A stretch of 64,000 nt of DNA from Paenibacillus luteus (lineage in GTDB: Bacteria; Bacillota; Bacilli; Paenibacillales; Paenibacillaceae): NCBI RefSeq assembly GCF_006542765.1, contig NZ_SKCD01000088.1, forward strand, positions 124,001 to 188,000, given 5' to 3'. Below, piece after piece: positions 52,085 to 59,090 of the stretch. Made by a program: the position numbers and the translations under genes. The notes under the pieces are model-generated. The model was not told the origin of the DNA and searched no databases. It saw only the letters and a list, made by a program, of their open reading frames with translations. Position 1 is the first letter of the stretch, and every line of letters begins with the position of its first letter.

Positions 52085-52780
52085 TTATTTTTGACCGTAA
52101 TAGGCGTTCACACCATGCTTGCGCAAGTAGTGGCGATCAAGCAGCGCTTGGTCCATCGGCTGTACGTTCGGGTTAAGCTGGAACGTGTGCAGCGCCATTT
52201 TGGCTACCTCTTCAAGCACAACCGCATTATGAACTGCATTATGCGGGTCCTTGCCCCAACAGAACGGAGCATGGCTGTTCACAAGCACCGAAGGCACTTG
52301 ATTAGGATCGATATCGTTCGACGTAAAGGTTTCCACGATGACATTGCCGGTTTCAAGCTCATAAGCACCGGTAATCTCCGCTTCTGTCATCGCCCTTGTG
52401 CAAGGAACTTCACCGTAAAAATAGTCGCCATGCGTAGTACCCAGCGCGGGTATCGCGCGTCCGGCCTGTGCCCAGCTTGTCGCCCATGGCGAATGCGTAT
52501 GCACGATTCCGCCGATATTCGGAAATGCTTTATACAATAACACATGCGTTGCGGTATCCGAGGAAGGACGCAGGTTACCCTCAACAACGTTGCCGTCCAG
52601 ATCCACAACAACCATCTGCTCCGCTTTCAACTCCTCGTAAGGAACGCCGCTTGGTTTAATAACCGCATAGCCGGATTCCCTATCGATGCCGCTTACATTA
52701 CCCCAAGTAAAAGTGACCAAACCGTATTTCGGAAGATCCATATTCGCTTCCCAAACCGCATGCTTCAACGCTTCCAACAT
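52085..52780 (-). CDS. araD: L-ribulose-5-phosphate 4-epimerase
   Basis: 231 residues, a class II aldolase fold. LVTFTWGNVSGIDRE, IKPSGVPYEEL, PSSDTATHVLLYKAF, and the zinc ligands in GGIVHTHSPWATSWAQAG and the later HRHYL-type DRHYLRKHGVNAYYGQ. It makes D-xylulose-5-phosphate, linking arabinose to the pentose phosphate pathway. First gene of the araDB transcript, with the promoter and AraR box ~90 nt upstream. Confidence 0.95.
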   Translation of the reverse strand: MLEALKHAVWEANMDLPKYGLVTFTWGNVSGIDRESGYAVIKPSGVPYEELKAEQMVVVDLDGNVVEGNLRPSSDTATHVLLYKAFPNIGGIVHTHSPWATSWAQAGRAIPALGTTHGDYFYGEVPCTRAMTEAEITGAYELETGNVIVETFTSNDIDPNQVPSVLVNSHAPFCWGKDPHNAVHNAVVLEEVAKMALHTFQLNPNVQPMDQALLDRHYLRKHGVNAYYGQK

Positions 52781-52867
52781 GAGAATCGTTCGCTCCCTTC
52801 AAGCTTGCATCCCAATGTGTGCCCGTCTTGACTTATACGGACATTAATATTGAATACTTCTAATTTT

Positions 52868-52896
52868 ATTATAAGTTGTACGTACAAGTGTGTCAC
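52868..52896 (-). promoter_or_regulatory. araDB promoter with AraR operator in the spacer
   Basis: On the minus strand GTGACA (52891-52896), a 17-bp spacer and a perfect TATAAT (52868-52873). The spacer contains the palindrome TTGTACGTACAA (52876-52887), the core of known AraR boxes. Repressor bound here would block RNA polymerase directly. Confidence 0.82.
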
Positions 52897-52946
52897 GTAT
52901 TTTTTTGGTTGTGCCAGGCACACATTTCGGGAACCCGCGCATCAAG

Positions 52947-53041
52947 ACAGGCCTAGTTTTGTGTCGCTGGCGCTGGCGTTGATTCACGAATAACAATCCT
53001 TTTGATCGTAGATTTTATCCATGGTCTGGCGGCGCTGCTTC
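52947..53041 (-). pseudogene. Decayed duplicate of the araR 3' end
   Basis: This ~95-bp stretch repeats the last ~94 bp of araR (53045-53138) at an offset of 97-98 bp, including the stop. It reads KQRRQTMDKIYD, shifts frame once, then IRESTPAPA and TAG. It appears to be the tail of a second araR copy, or a slipped tandem duplication, sitting just past the araR stop. Confidence 0.85.
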
Positions 53042-53050
53042 AAAACAGGC

Positions 53051-54163
53051 CTAGCTTGGAATCGCCGGCGCTTGCGTCGATTCACGGATGACAAGCTTAG
53101 GATCGTAGATTTTGTTCACGGTCTGGCGGCGCTGCTTCTCGACCATGCCGAGCAGCAGCTCGACAGCGTCTGCCCCCATCTCGGTTTTCGGGTGGGCTAC
53201 CGTCGTTAGCTTCACTTCGGTTGCCGTTGCCAGGTTCGCGTCATCAAAGCCGATAATTGATAGATCCTCCGGCACAGCCAGTCCGATCTGGCGCACAATA
53301 TCGAGCATGCGGACCGCTAATTCGTCATTGTAGCAAATGATGGCCGTTGGCCGCTGCTCCGGTTCCCGCTGAAGCATGGCGAACAGCGCCTGCACCGGCT
53401 TCTCCTGCTTCTCCTCCGTTGTGTAGCGTAGAAGAAAGTCCGGCGGAACCGTTAATCCCTGCTCCCGATGAGCCCGGAGAAAACCGCGCATCCGATGCAC
53501 GCCTTGAAAATCATCCGTCTTAAAAAATCCAGCAATTCGCTTATGCCCCTGCGCAATTAAATGCTCGGCAGCGCGATAGCCGCCCAACTCGTCGTCCACG
53601 CGCAGGCACGGCGCATCAACGTCGCTATACCGCTCGTTGAGCATGACATAAGGAATTTTGAGCGCATCGAGCGCCAAAAAGTAATTAAAATTCGGATTTC
53701 CCTCCGCGCTTTTCGTTGGCTCAATAATAAGCCCCGTCAGCGGTTCGCGCAGCATGGACTCCAAGCTGTCCTTTTCCTTATCCTTCTCATTGTCGGTGCT
53801 TGCCAGCAGCAGCCGTGCTCCAACCGCACGCAGACTGGATTCCACGCCTCTAACAATCGTAGGAAAAATATAGTCGGAGATATGGGTCGTTATCATGCCG
53901 ATAGTCATGCCTTGCGGTGAATTCCTGCGCTCTGGCGCCGACTGGTCGGATACGAAGGTCCCTTTGCCTTGGGCTCGGTAAAGCCAGCCTTCCTGCTCCA
54001 AATCACCCAGCGCCTGGCGAACGGTTTGACGGCTCATTTCGAACTGCTTGCCAATCTCATTCTCGGAAGGCAGCTTCTCATGCGGCTTAAACTGCGCCGT
54101 GACGATCCATGATAAAATTTGCTGCTTTAATTGCATATATTTAGGCGTTTGCTGTTCCTTCAC
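53051..54163 (-). CDS. araR: AraR-type GntR/LacI hybrid repressor
   Basis: 370 residues from a GTG start (GAGGTG upstream). N-terminal GntR winged helix (~8-72): LPSENEIGKQFEMSRQTVRQAL, GWLYRAQGKGTFVS. The C-terminal LacI-like periplasmic-binding fold senses sugar: IGMITTHISDYIFPTIVRGVE, VMLNERYSDV, GHKRIAGFF, AIICYNDELAVRML and LSIIGFDDANLA. This is the architecture of B. subtilis AraR, which releases DNA on binding arabinose. AraR-box palindromes lie before araD and before its own gene, so autorepression is likely. Confidence 0.93.
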   Translation of the reverse strand: MKEQQTPKYMQLKQQILSWIVTAQFKPHEKLPSENEIGKQFEMSRQTVRQALGDLEQEGWLYRAQGKGTFVSDQSAPERRNSPQGMTIGMITTHISDYIFPTIVRGVESSLRAVGARLLLASTDNEKDKEKDSLESMLREPLTGLIIEPTKSAEGNPNFNYFLALDALKIPYVMLNERYSDVDAPCLRVDDELGGYRAAEHLIAQGHKRIAGFFKTDDFQGVHRMRGFLRAHREQGLTVPPDFLLRYTTEEKQEKPVQALFAMLQREPEQRPTAIICYNDELAVRMLDIVRQIGLAVPEDLSIIGFDDANLATATEVKLTTVAHPKTEMGADAVELLLGMVEKQRRQTVNKIYDPKLVIRESTQAPAIPS

Positions 54164-54197
54164 TTCACACCTCAGCTCCGTTAGTTGTATGCCTAGT

Positions 54198-54228
54198 AGT
54201 ATAGCATATGCGAAACTTGTACGTACAT
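54198..54228 (-). promoter_or_regulatory. araR promoter and AraR operator
   Basis: An extended -10 TGCTATACT (TATACT at 54198-54203) and, just upstream, TTGTACGTACAT (54217-54228), one base from the perfect palindrome before araD. Confidence 0.7.
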
Positions 54229-54361
54229 GATCTTGTCCTCTTCACAGGATAAGAAAACAACCACGCTCATAACAGGTCAGCCGAGCCAAAAGAGATGGAT
54301 TCGCGACAACAGATAAGCTTATTTATAAATGCGAAGCTGGAAAACATATAGACGATTATAG

Positions 54362-54560
54362 CTATATAGGTTGAACCAACTTTTCTCGTTTATGTCGCTG
54401 CGCGAATAGATGATTCTAAAGAATCGCGGTTGTAACCAGATTCTTTGATCGACTTAGACATGTAAAGGTCAGAATCCGGCTACAAGGGCGAACACTTCGT
54501 TTCTCCAGAACCAACATCTCGCTTCGCTTACCCTTCATCTCTTCCATTCATCTTATAAAA
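54362..54560 (+). mobile_element. MITE-like element, copy C
   Basis: Left end CTATATAGGTTGAACCA differs from copy B at three positions; the right end TTCATCTTATAAAA matches 11 of 14 bases of copy B. Interior conserved: GTCGCTGCGCGAATAGAT, GCGGTTGTAACCAGATTC, AATCCGGCTACAAGGGCGAA and CTTCGTTTCTCCAGAACC. No coding capacity. Confidence 0.72.
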
Positions 54561-54561
54561 T

Positions 54562-54589
54562 AAAAAAAGAACCGCTCCAAAGCGATTCT
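54562..54589 (-). terminator. Terminator of galU
   Basis: AGAATCGCT-TTGG-AGCGGTTCT (9 bp with one wobble) followed by T7 on the minus strand. Confidence 0.88.
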
Positions 54590-54603
54590 TCCATCTTTAT
54601 GGC

Positions 54604-54714
54604 CTACCTATGGGATTCCTTAACTCTCTCCACCAGTATCGTCTACCTATGCGATTGCTTAAGTCTCTCCACCATGATCCTCTACCTATGCGTTTCCTTA
54701 AGTCGCTCCAGCAT
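54604..54714 (-). repeat. Three in-frame 39-bp copies of the galU 3' end with stop codon
   Basis: Copies at 54682-54714 (the true galU end), 54643-54675 and 54604-54636, period exactly 39 bp. Neighbours match at 29 of 33 bases. Encoded: MLERLKETHR-stop, MVERLKQSHR-stop, LVERVKESHR-stop, all in the galU frame. Confidence 0.9.
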
Positions 54715-55560
54715 ATATCTTCGAACCTCTTCACCCAAATCTGTCCGCTCCAGCGCAAAATCAATCGTAGCCTGAACGAAGCCAAGCTTGTCCCCCACAT
54801 CATGCCTGCGGCCGTCAAAACGATAGGCCGACAGCGGGGCGATCCGGTTCAATTGCTGCAAGCTGTCCGTGAGCTGAATTTCCCCGCCCTTGCCTGGCGT
54901 CGCTTTCTCCAGTAAATCGAAAATCGCAGGGTCCAATACGTAGCGTCCGACTACCGCGTAGTTGGAAGGCGCTTGCCCCGGAGCTGGCTTCTCAATAATA
55001 TCGCGAACGCGCGCTACCTGCTTGTCGCTCTCGATATCAACGATGCCATATTTGTGCGTCTGATCCCAAGGCACCTCCATAACCGCGACGACGGAGGAAT
55101 GCTGCTGCTCGTACACATCCATCATTTGGCGCAGGCAAGGCGGGTCCGATTTCAAAATATCATCGCCAAGCAGCACGGCGAACGGCTCGTTAGCAACGAA
55201 GCGGCGTGCGCACAGCACCGCATGCCCAAGCCCTAGCGGCTCCCGCTGACGAACATAATAGATATCTGCAAGCTGTGATATTTTACGGACCATCTCGAGC
55301 ATTTCCTCGTTATGGCGCGCCTCCAACTCCATTTCCAGCTCAGCCGACTTATCAAAATGATCCTCAATTGCCCGCTTGTTCCGTCCGCTGACGATAATGA
55401 TGCTTTCGATGCCCGATTGAACGGCCTCTTCTACAATGTATTGAATGGCAGGCTTATCGATGATCGGAAGCATTTCCTTTGGCTGCGCCTTCGTAGCCGG
55501 CAAAAACCTTGTGCCGAGTCCCCCCGCAGGAATAATAGCCTTCCGTATGCGTTTCCCCAT
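54682..55560 (-). CDS. galU: UTP--glucose-1-phosphate uridylyltransferase
   Basis: 292 residues. Nucleotide-binding motif IIPAGGLGTRFLPATK with PKEMLPIIDKPAIQYIVEE, the metal site LLGDDI, KYGIVDIE, EKPAPGQAPSNYAVVGRYVL, GGEIQLTDSLQQL and the terminal GDKLGFVQATIDFAL. It makes UDP-glucose for wall teichoic acid glycosylation, glycolipid anchors and exopolysaccharide. Its last 11 codons, stop included, are repeated twice downstream. Monocistronic by position: RBS GAGGGGAG upstream and a terminator downstream. Confidence 0.96.
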   Translation of the reverse strand: MGKRIRKAIIPAGGLGTRFLPATKAQPKEMLPIIDKPAIQYIVEEAVQSGIESIIIVSGRNKRAIEDHFDKSAELEMELEARHNEEMLEMVRKISQLADIYYVRQREPLGLGHAVLCARRFVANEPFAVLLGDDILKSDPPCLRQMMDVYEQQHSSVVAVMEVPWDQTHKYGIVDIESDKQVARVRDIIEKPAPGQAPSNYAVVGRYVLDPAIFDLLEKATPGKGGEIQLTDSLQQLNRIAPLSAYRFDGRRHDVGDKLGFVQATIDFALERTDLGEEVRRYMLERLKETHR

Positions 55561-55688
55561 TTATGCTTCTCCCCTCATTCACAGCATGAAATGCTTATCT
55601 CCTTCCATCATAACGATTCTGCTCTTGATTATCCAATCTTTCCTTGTTTCCATTGCATACTTTGCTCCAGAAATAGCACATCCTGATT

Positions 55689-57080
55689 CTATCTGGCAGG
55701 AGGTGCTAGGGGAAGACGAATGACAAAGCTTGCTCCGGCCAGCTGGTCCGCATCCGGGTCCAACACAATGCTTCCGCCGTGAATGGATACAATCGTTTGT
55801 GCAATCGATAATCCGAGTCCGCTTCCCCCTTGGCTGCGGTCCCTGGATACGTCTCCCTTATAAAAGCGTTCAAACACACGCTCGCGGTCTTCTTCGCTAA
55901 TGCCGATTCCCGTATCTGTCAGGCGAACGACCGCAAAGCCGTCCTGCTCGGTCAAGGAGCAGAAAATTTTGCCCCCCTCTGGCGTAAACTTCATGCTGTT
56001 GGAAAATAGATTCATCCACACCTGATTGAGCTGGTCCTGATCAGCCACGATGACCGTTTCTTCCATATAAAGCTCCAGTGTCTGACGCTTGGCCAGCCAG
56101 TGCGGCTCGCAGGCTAAAACAACATCGCGCAGCTGGCGATCCAACCGGTAGGTTTGCGGATGAAACGGATGCTGCTGGGAGTCCAGCGACGCTAGATTAA
56201 GCAAATTCTCGCTTAAACGGGACAGCCTCATGCTCTCTTGCTTGATAATGTTGATGTACCGTTCCCGTTCTGCTTCGGTGACTTCCTCGCTCCGCAGCGC
56301 TTCCGCAAAGCCGCCAATCGAGGTGAGCGGCGATTGAATCTCATGGGATACATTAGACACAAAATCCTGCCGCATCATTTCAAGCTGGGAGAGGCTAAGC
56401 GCCATTTTGTTCATGCCCTCGGCAAGCTCGCCTAGCTCATCCCCGCGCCTGGCGGGCAGGCGGACAGAGAAATCCCCTTCCGACATCCGGGTCGCCGCAT
56501 TCGTCATCATCTTCAGCGGCCGCACCAAATAGCGGGCTGCCACGAGAATTAGAACGCTTCCGACCAAGAGCAGCGTAACGAGCAGCGTGACAGCGGTCCA
56601 TATGAAGTTGCTGTTTTGCGGAAAGCGATCCATCTGGACGAACAGCGCCCATTTCTCATTGCCAAACTGAACCAGCCTGCCGTAAGCAGGCGGCAGTGGC
56701 GGTCCGCCTTCTTCTCTATTGAATACTTCCAGTCTCACCGTACTGCCGCCAAATACCCTCGCCAGTTGATCATAAGTGAGTCTCTCCACCATCAGCTCGC
56801 TGCGATCCCCAACTGCGACCAGTCGGTTGACACTGTTGATCGCTATAATAGACTGCCCTTGCAACGCGGACATTTCATTCAGAAACTCCTGCATAGATGA
56901 CGGCTTGGACACCGCATACAGCTGTTCGATCCGGTCAATCGACTTATCCATCTGATTCGGCAGCTGTCCCCTTGCATCCCTTTTAAACATTTGATTCGTA
57001 AATAAAAAAGCTACGCCGATACTAATCAGAACAATAATAAGAAAAGTAGCAGTTATTCGGAAATATAAGCTGCGAATCAT
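55689..57080 (-). CDS. Sensor histidine kinase
   Basis: 463 residues from the ATG at 57080, which overlaps the response-regulator stop as ATGA and lies 7 nt from GGAGGA; an ATG at 57086 is only 1 nt from that site. TM1 (~8-28), a ~130-residue extracytoplasmic sensor, TM2 (~160-185), HAMP (~187-240), the HisKA motif DFVSNVSHEIQSPLTSI with phospho-His246, then HATPase_c: N-box NQVWMNLFSNSMKFTP, G1 VVRLTDTGIGISEED and G2 GGSGLGLSIAQTIVSIHGG. In the HisKA motif Gln replaces the common Lys/Arg after HEI. The stimulus is unknown. Confidence 0.93.
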   Translation of the reverse strand: MIRSLYFRITATFLIIVLISIGVAFLFTNQMFKRDARGQLPNQMDKSIDRIEQLYAVSKPSSMQEFLNEMSALQGQSIIAINSVNRLVAVGDRSELMVERLTYDQLARVFGGSTVRLEVFNREEGGPPLPPAYGRLVQFGNEKWALFVQMDRFPQNSNFIWTAVTLLVTLLLVGSVLILVAARYLVRPLKMMTNAATRMSEGDFSVRLPARRGDELGELAEGMNKMALSLSQLEMMRQDFVSNVSHEIQSPLTSIGGFAEALRSEEVTEAERERYINIIKQESMRLSRLSENLLNLASLDSQQHPFHPQTYRLDRQLRDVVLACEPHWLAKRQTLELYMEETVIVADQDQLNQVWMNLFSNSMKFTPEGGKIFCSLTEQDGFAVVRLTDTGIGISEEDRERVFERFYKGDVSRDRSQGGSGLGLSIAQTIVSIHGGSIVLDPDADQLAGASFVIRLPLAPPAR

Positions 57081-57751
57081 GCCCATTCCTCCAACCGGTA
57101 ACCAAGACCGCGGATGGTGACGATACGGAATCGGTACAACTCCTCAGGAAAACGGTCACGCAGCCTTTTGATATGCACATCAACCGTTCGCTCGTCCCCC
57201 TCGTAAGCCATGCCCCAAATCTGCTCGATCAATTGGTCGCGTGCAAAGGTTTTGCCAGGGTAACTCGCCAGCTTGAAGAGCAGTTCGAATTCCTTGGGCG
57301 GCAGGGTGGTCGCCTCGCCTCCAGCTGTCATTTGAAAATCGGTTTGGTTCATGAGGACTGCGCCGAACTCTACGGTTTGTGACGCCGTAATCCGGTATCT
57401 TTTGAGCAGCGCCTTCACCCTCGCTACCAGCTCCGGCGGATCGAACGGCTTAACCATATAATCATCCGCGCCAAGCTCAAAGCCCTTCAACTTCTGCGTA
57501 GTCTCTCCTTTGGCTGTCAGCATGAGCAGTGGAATATCATAGCTTGCCCGCATAGCAGAGCACAGCGCCCAGCCATCCATCCGCGGCATCATCACATCAA
57601 TAATCGCCAGATCGGCGCGCACCGCCTCCAGCTTGCTTAACGCATCTACTCCATCTATGGCTTCAACGACCTGGTAGCCCTCTCTTTTCAAGAAAAGACT
57701 GACCAGCTCACGAATGTTTGGATCATCATCGGCAACGACGATTTTTGGCAT
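57077..57751 (-). CDS. OmpR/PhoB-family response regulator
   Basis: 224 residues. Receiver domain: acidic pocket VADDDPN, phospho-acceptor Asp52 in LAIIDVMMPRMDG, Thr in LLTAKG, Lys in DDYMVKPFDP. The C-terminal winged helix contains LPPKEFELLFKLASYPGKTF and DERTVDVHIKRLRDRF. Translationally coupled to the kinase by a 4-nt overlap and divergent from trxB, 157 nt away, which is a natural candidate for co-regulation but unproven. RBS CTGGAGGAAG. Confidence 0.94.
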   Translation of the reverse strand: MPKIVVADDDPNIRELVSLFLKREGYQVVEAIDGVDALSKLEAVRADLAIIDVMMPRMDGWALCSAMRASYDIPLLMLTAKGETTQKLKGFELGADDYMVKPFDPPELVARVKALLKRYRITASQTVEFGAVLMNQTDFQMTAGGEATTLPPKEFELLFKLASYPGKTFARDQLIEQIWGMAYEGDERTVDVHIKRLRDRFPEELYRFRIVTIRGLGYRLEEWA

Positions 57752-57908
57752 AATCTGCTTCCTCCAGTTTGGCTTATGTAGTCGATTTAATCAGCATACA
57801 TCACCAACATGAACGTTACATGAACGATATTGACTTTACAGCTAGATTGTAATAATTTTAAAGTAGTATTTATTATCTCAGTGAATTTGCGAATGGAGGA
57901 GAACATAG

Positions 57909-58853
57909 ATGATATACAAAACGATTATTATCGGTACCGGCCCTGCCGGACTTACCTCAGCGATCTATCTTGCACGTGCGAACATGGAGCCACTTGTGAT
58001 TGAGGGCTGGCAGCCAGGCGGCCAGTTGACGACAACGACAGAGGTTGAAAACTTCCCAGGCTTCCCGGACGGCATTCTCGGCAGCGAGCTGATGTCCAAT
58101 ATGCGGAAGCAAGCCCAGCGTTTTGGCGCAAAATTCAAAACCGGCTCCGTGAAAAGCGTCGACTTCAGCAAACGTCCTTACACGCTTGACGTCGAAGGCA
58201 TCGGCGAGCTGCAAGCCGAGTCGATTATCATTTCCACAGGCGCTTCGGCCAAGTACCTCGGCATACCGGGCGAGCAAGAAAACATTGGCCGCGGCGTGAG
58301 CACTTGCGCAACCTGTGACGGCTTCTTCTTCCGCGGCAAAAAAATCATCGTCGTCGGTGGCGGCGACTCCGCAATGGAGGAAGCGGTATTTCTTACACGC
58401 TTTGCTTCCGAGGTTAGACTCGTGCATCGCCGGGAAGACCTGCGCGCATCAAAAATCATGCAGGACCGCGCACGCGCCAACGAAAAAATCGTTTGGAGCT
58501 TAAATCGCACACCGCTTGAGGTTGCTGCTACAGGCATGGGCTTGCAGGGCCTTAAAGTCCGCAACAATGAAACGGGCGAGGAAGAGCTGCTTGAATCAGA
58601 CGGCCTGTTTATTACCATCGGGCACACGCCAAATACCGCCTTCCTTGGCGGGCAAATCGATACGGACGATCAAGGCTACATTATCGTGAAGCCTGGTACT
58701 TCGGAGACAAACATCCCTGGCGTTTACGCCTGTGGCGATGTGCAGGACCGCAATTACCGCCAAGCAATTACGGCTGCGGGAAGCGGCTGCATGGCCGCTC
58801 TGGATTGCGAGCGCTACTTGGAATCCCAAGCTCATGAATCGGTGCTTGCGTAA
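57909..58853 (+). CDS. trxB: Thioredoxin reductase
   Basis: 314 residues. FAD-binding IIGTGPAGLTSAIYLARA, redox-active Cys133/Cys136 in STCATCDGFFF, NADPH-binding VVGGGDSAMEEAVFLTRF with the HRR-type HRREDLRASKIM, and a C-terminal FAD motif VYACGDVQDRNYRQAITAAGSGC. It uses NADPH to reduce thioredoxin, which feeds Bcp (12039) and other thiol systems. RBS TGGAGGAGAA. Its transcript probably ends at the hairpin 58996-59042. Confidence 0.96.
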   Translation: MIYKTIIIGTGPAGLTSAIYLARANMEPLVIEGWQPGGQLTTTTEVENFPGFPDGILGSELMSNMRKQAQRFGAKFKTGSVKSVDFSKRPYTLDVEGIGELQAESIIISTGASAKYLGIPGEQENIGRGVSTCATCDGFFFRGKKIIVVGGGDSAMEEAVFLTRFASEVRLVHRREDLRASKIMQDRARANEKIVWSLNRTPLEVAATGMGLQGLKVRNNETGEEELLESDGLFITIGHTPNTAFLGGQIDTDDQGYIIVKPGTSETNIPGVYACGDVQDRNYRQAITAAGSGCMAALDCERYLESQAHESVLA

Positions 58854-58995
58854 ACTTTTTTTTCAATAACGGTCTAGTACAATACGTGCAATTTATGTAT
58901 AATAAATGTGTTGAGAGTTACAATAGAAAGGCAATGCTACCGCAACCATATGTTCGCATGATGCTTCGCGTGAGCGGCGCCTGAACGTGTTATGG

Positions 58996-59042
58996 AAAAA
59001 GGTACAACCTCGGCTTTTATAAGCAGAGGTTGTACCTTTTTT
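58996..59042 (+). terminator. Terminator between trxB and the GH13 gene
   Basis: A perfect 16-bp stem: AAAAAGGTACAACCTC pairs with GAGGTTGTACCTTTTT, with a 14-nt loop and a T-rich end. It lies 50 nt before the GH13 start, so that gene needs its own promoter or read-through. Confidence 0.9.
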
Positions 59043-59090
59043 CGCGTTTTCATCCTCTATTTTATTATCCCCTACTTTGAAGGAGAGATC

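Larger units (their letters stand above)
54164..54681. repeat. araR-galU spacer with MITE-like copy C and galU tail repeats
   Basis: No gene. 54164-54240 is the araR promoter; 54240-54360 shows nothing I can assign; 54362-54560 is MITE-like copy C; 54562-54589 is the galU terminator; 54604-54681 holds two extra copies of the galU 3' end. Confidence 0.8.

Noticed and set aside
54597..54818. 73-aa frame rich in Trp-Arg overlapping the galU tail
   Set aside because: It is an out-of-frame reading of the 39-bp galU tail repeats.
58854..58995. Possible small RNA between a TATAAT-like box near 58897 and the terminator at 58996
   Set aside because: No acceptable -35 element is spaced correctly, and the interval is adequately explained as the trxB 3' untranslated region.
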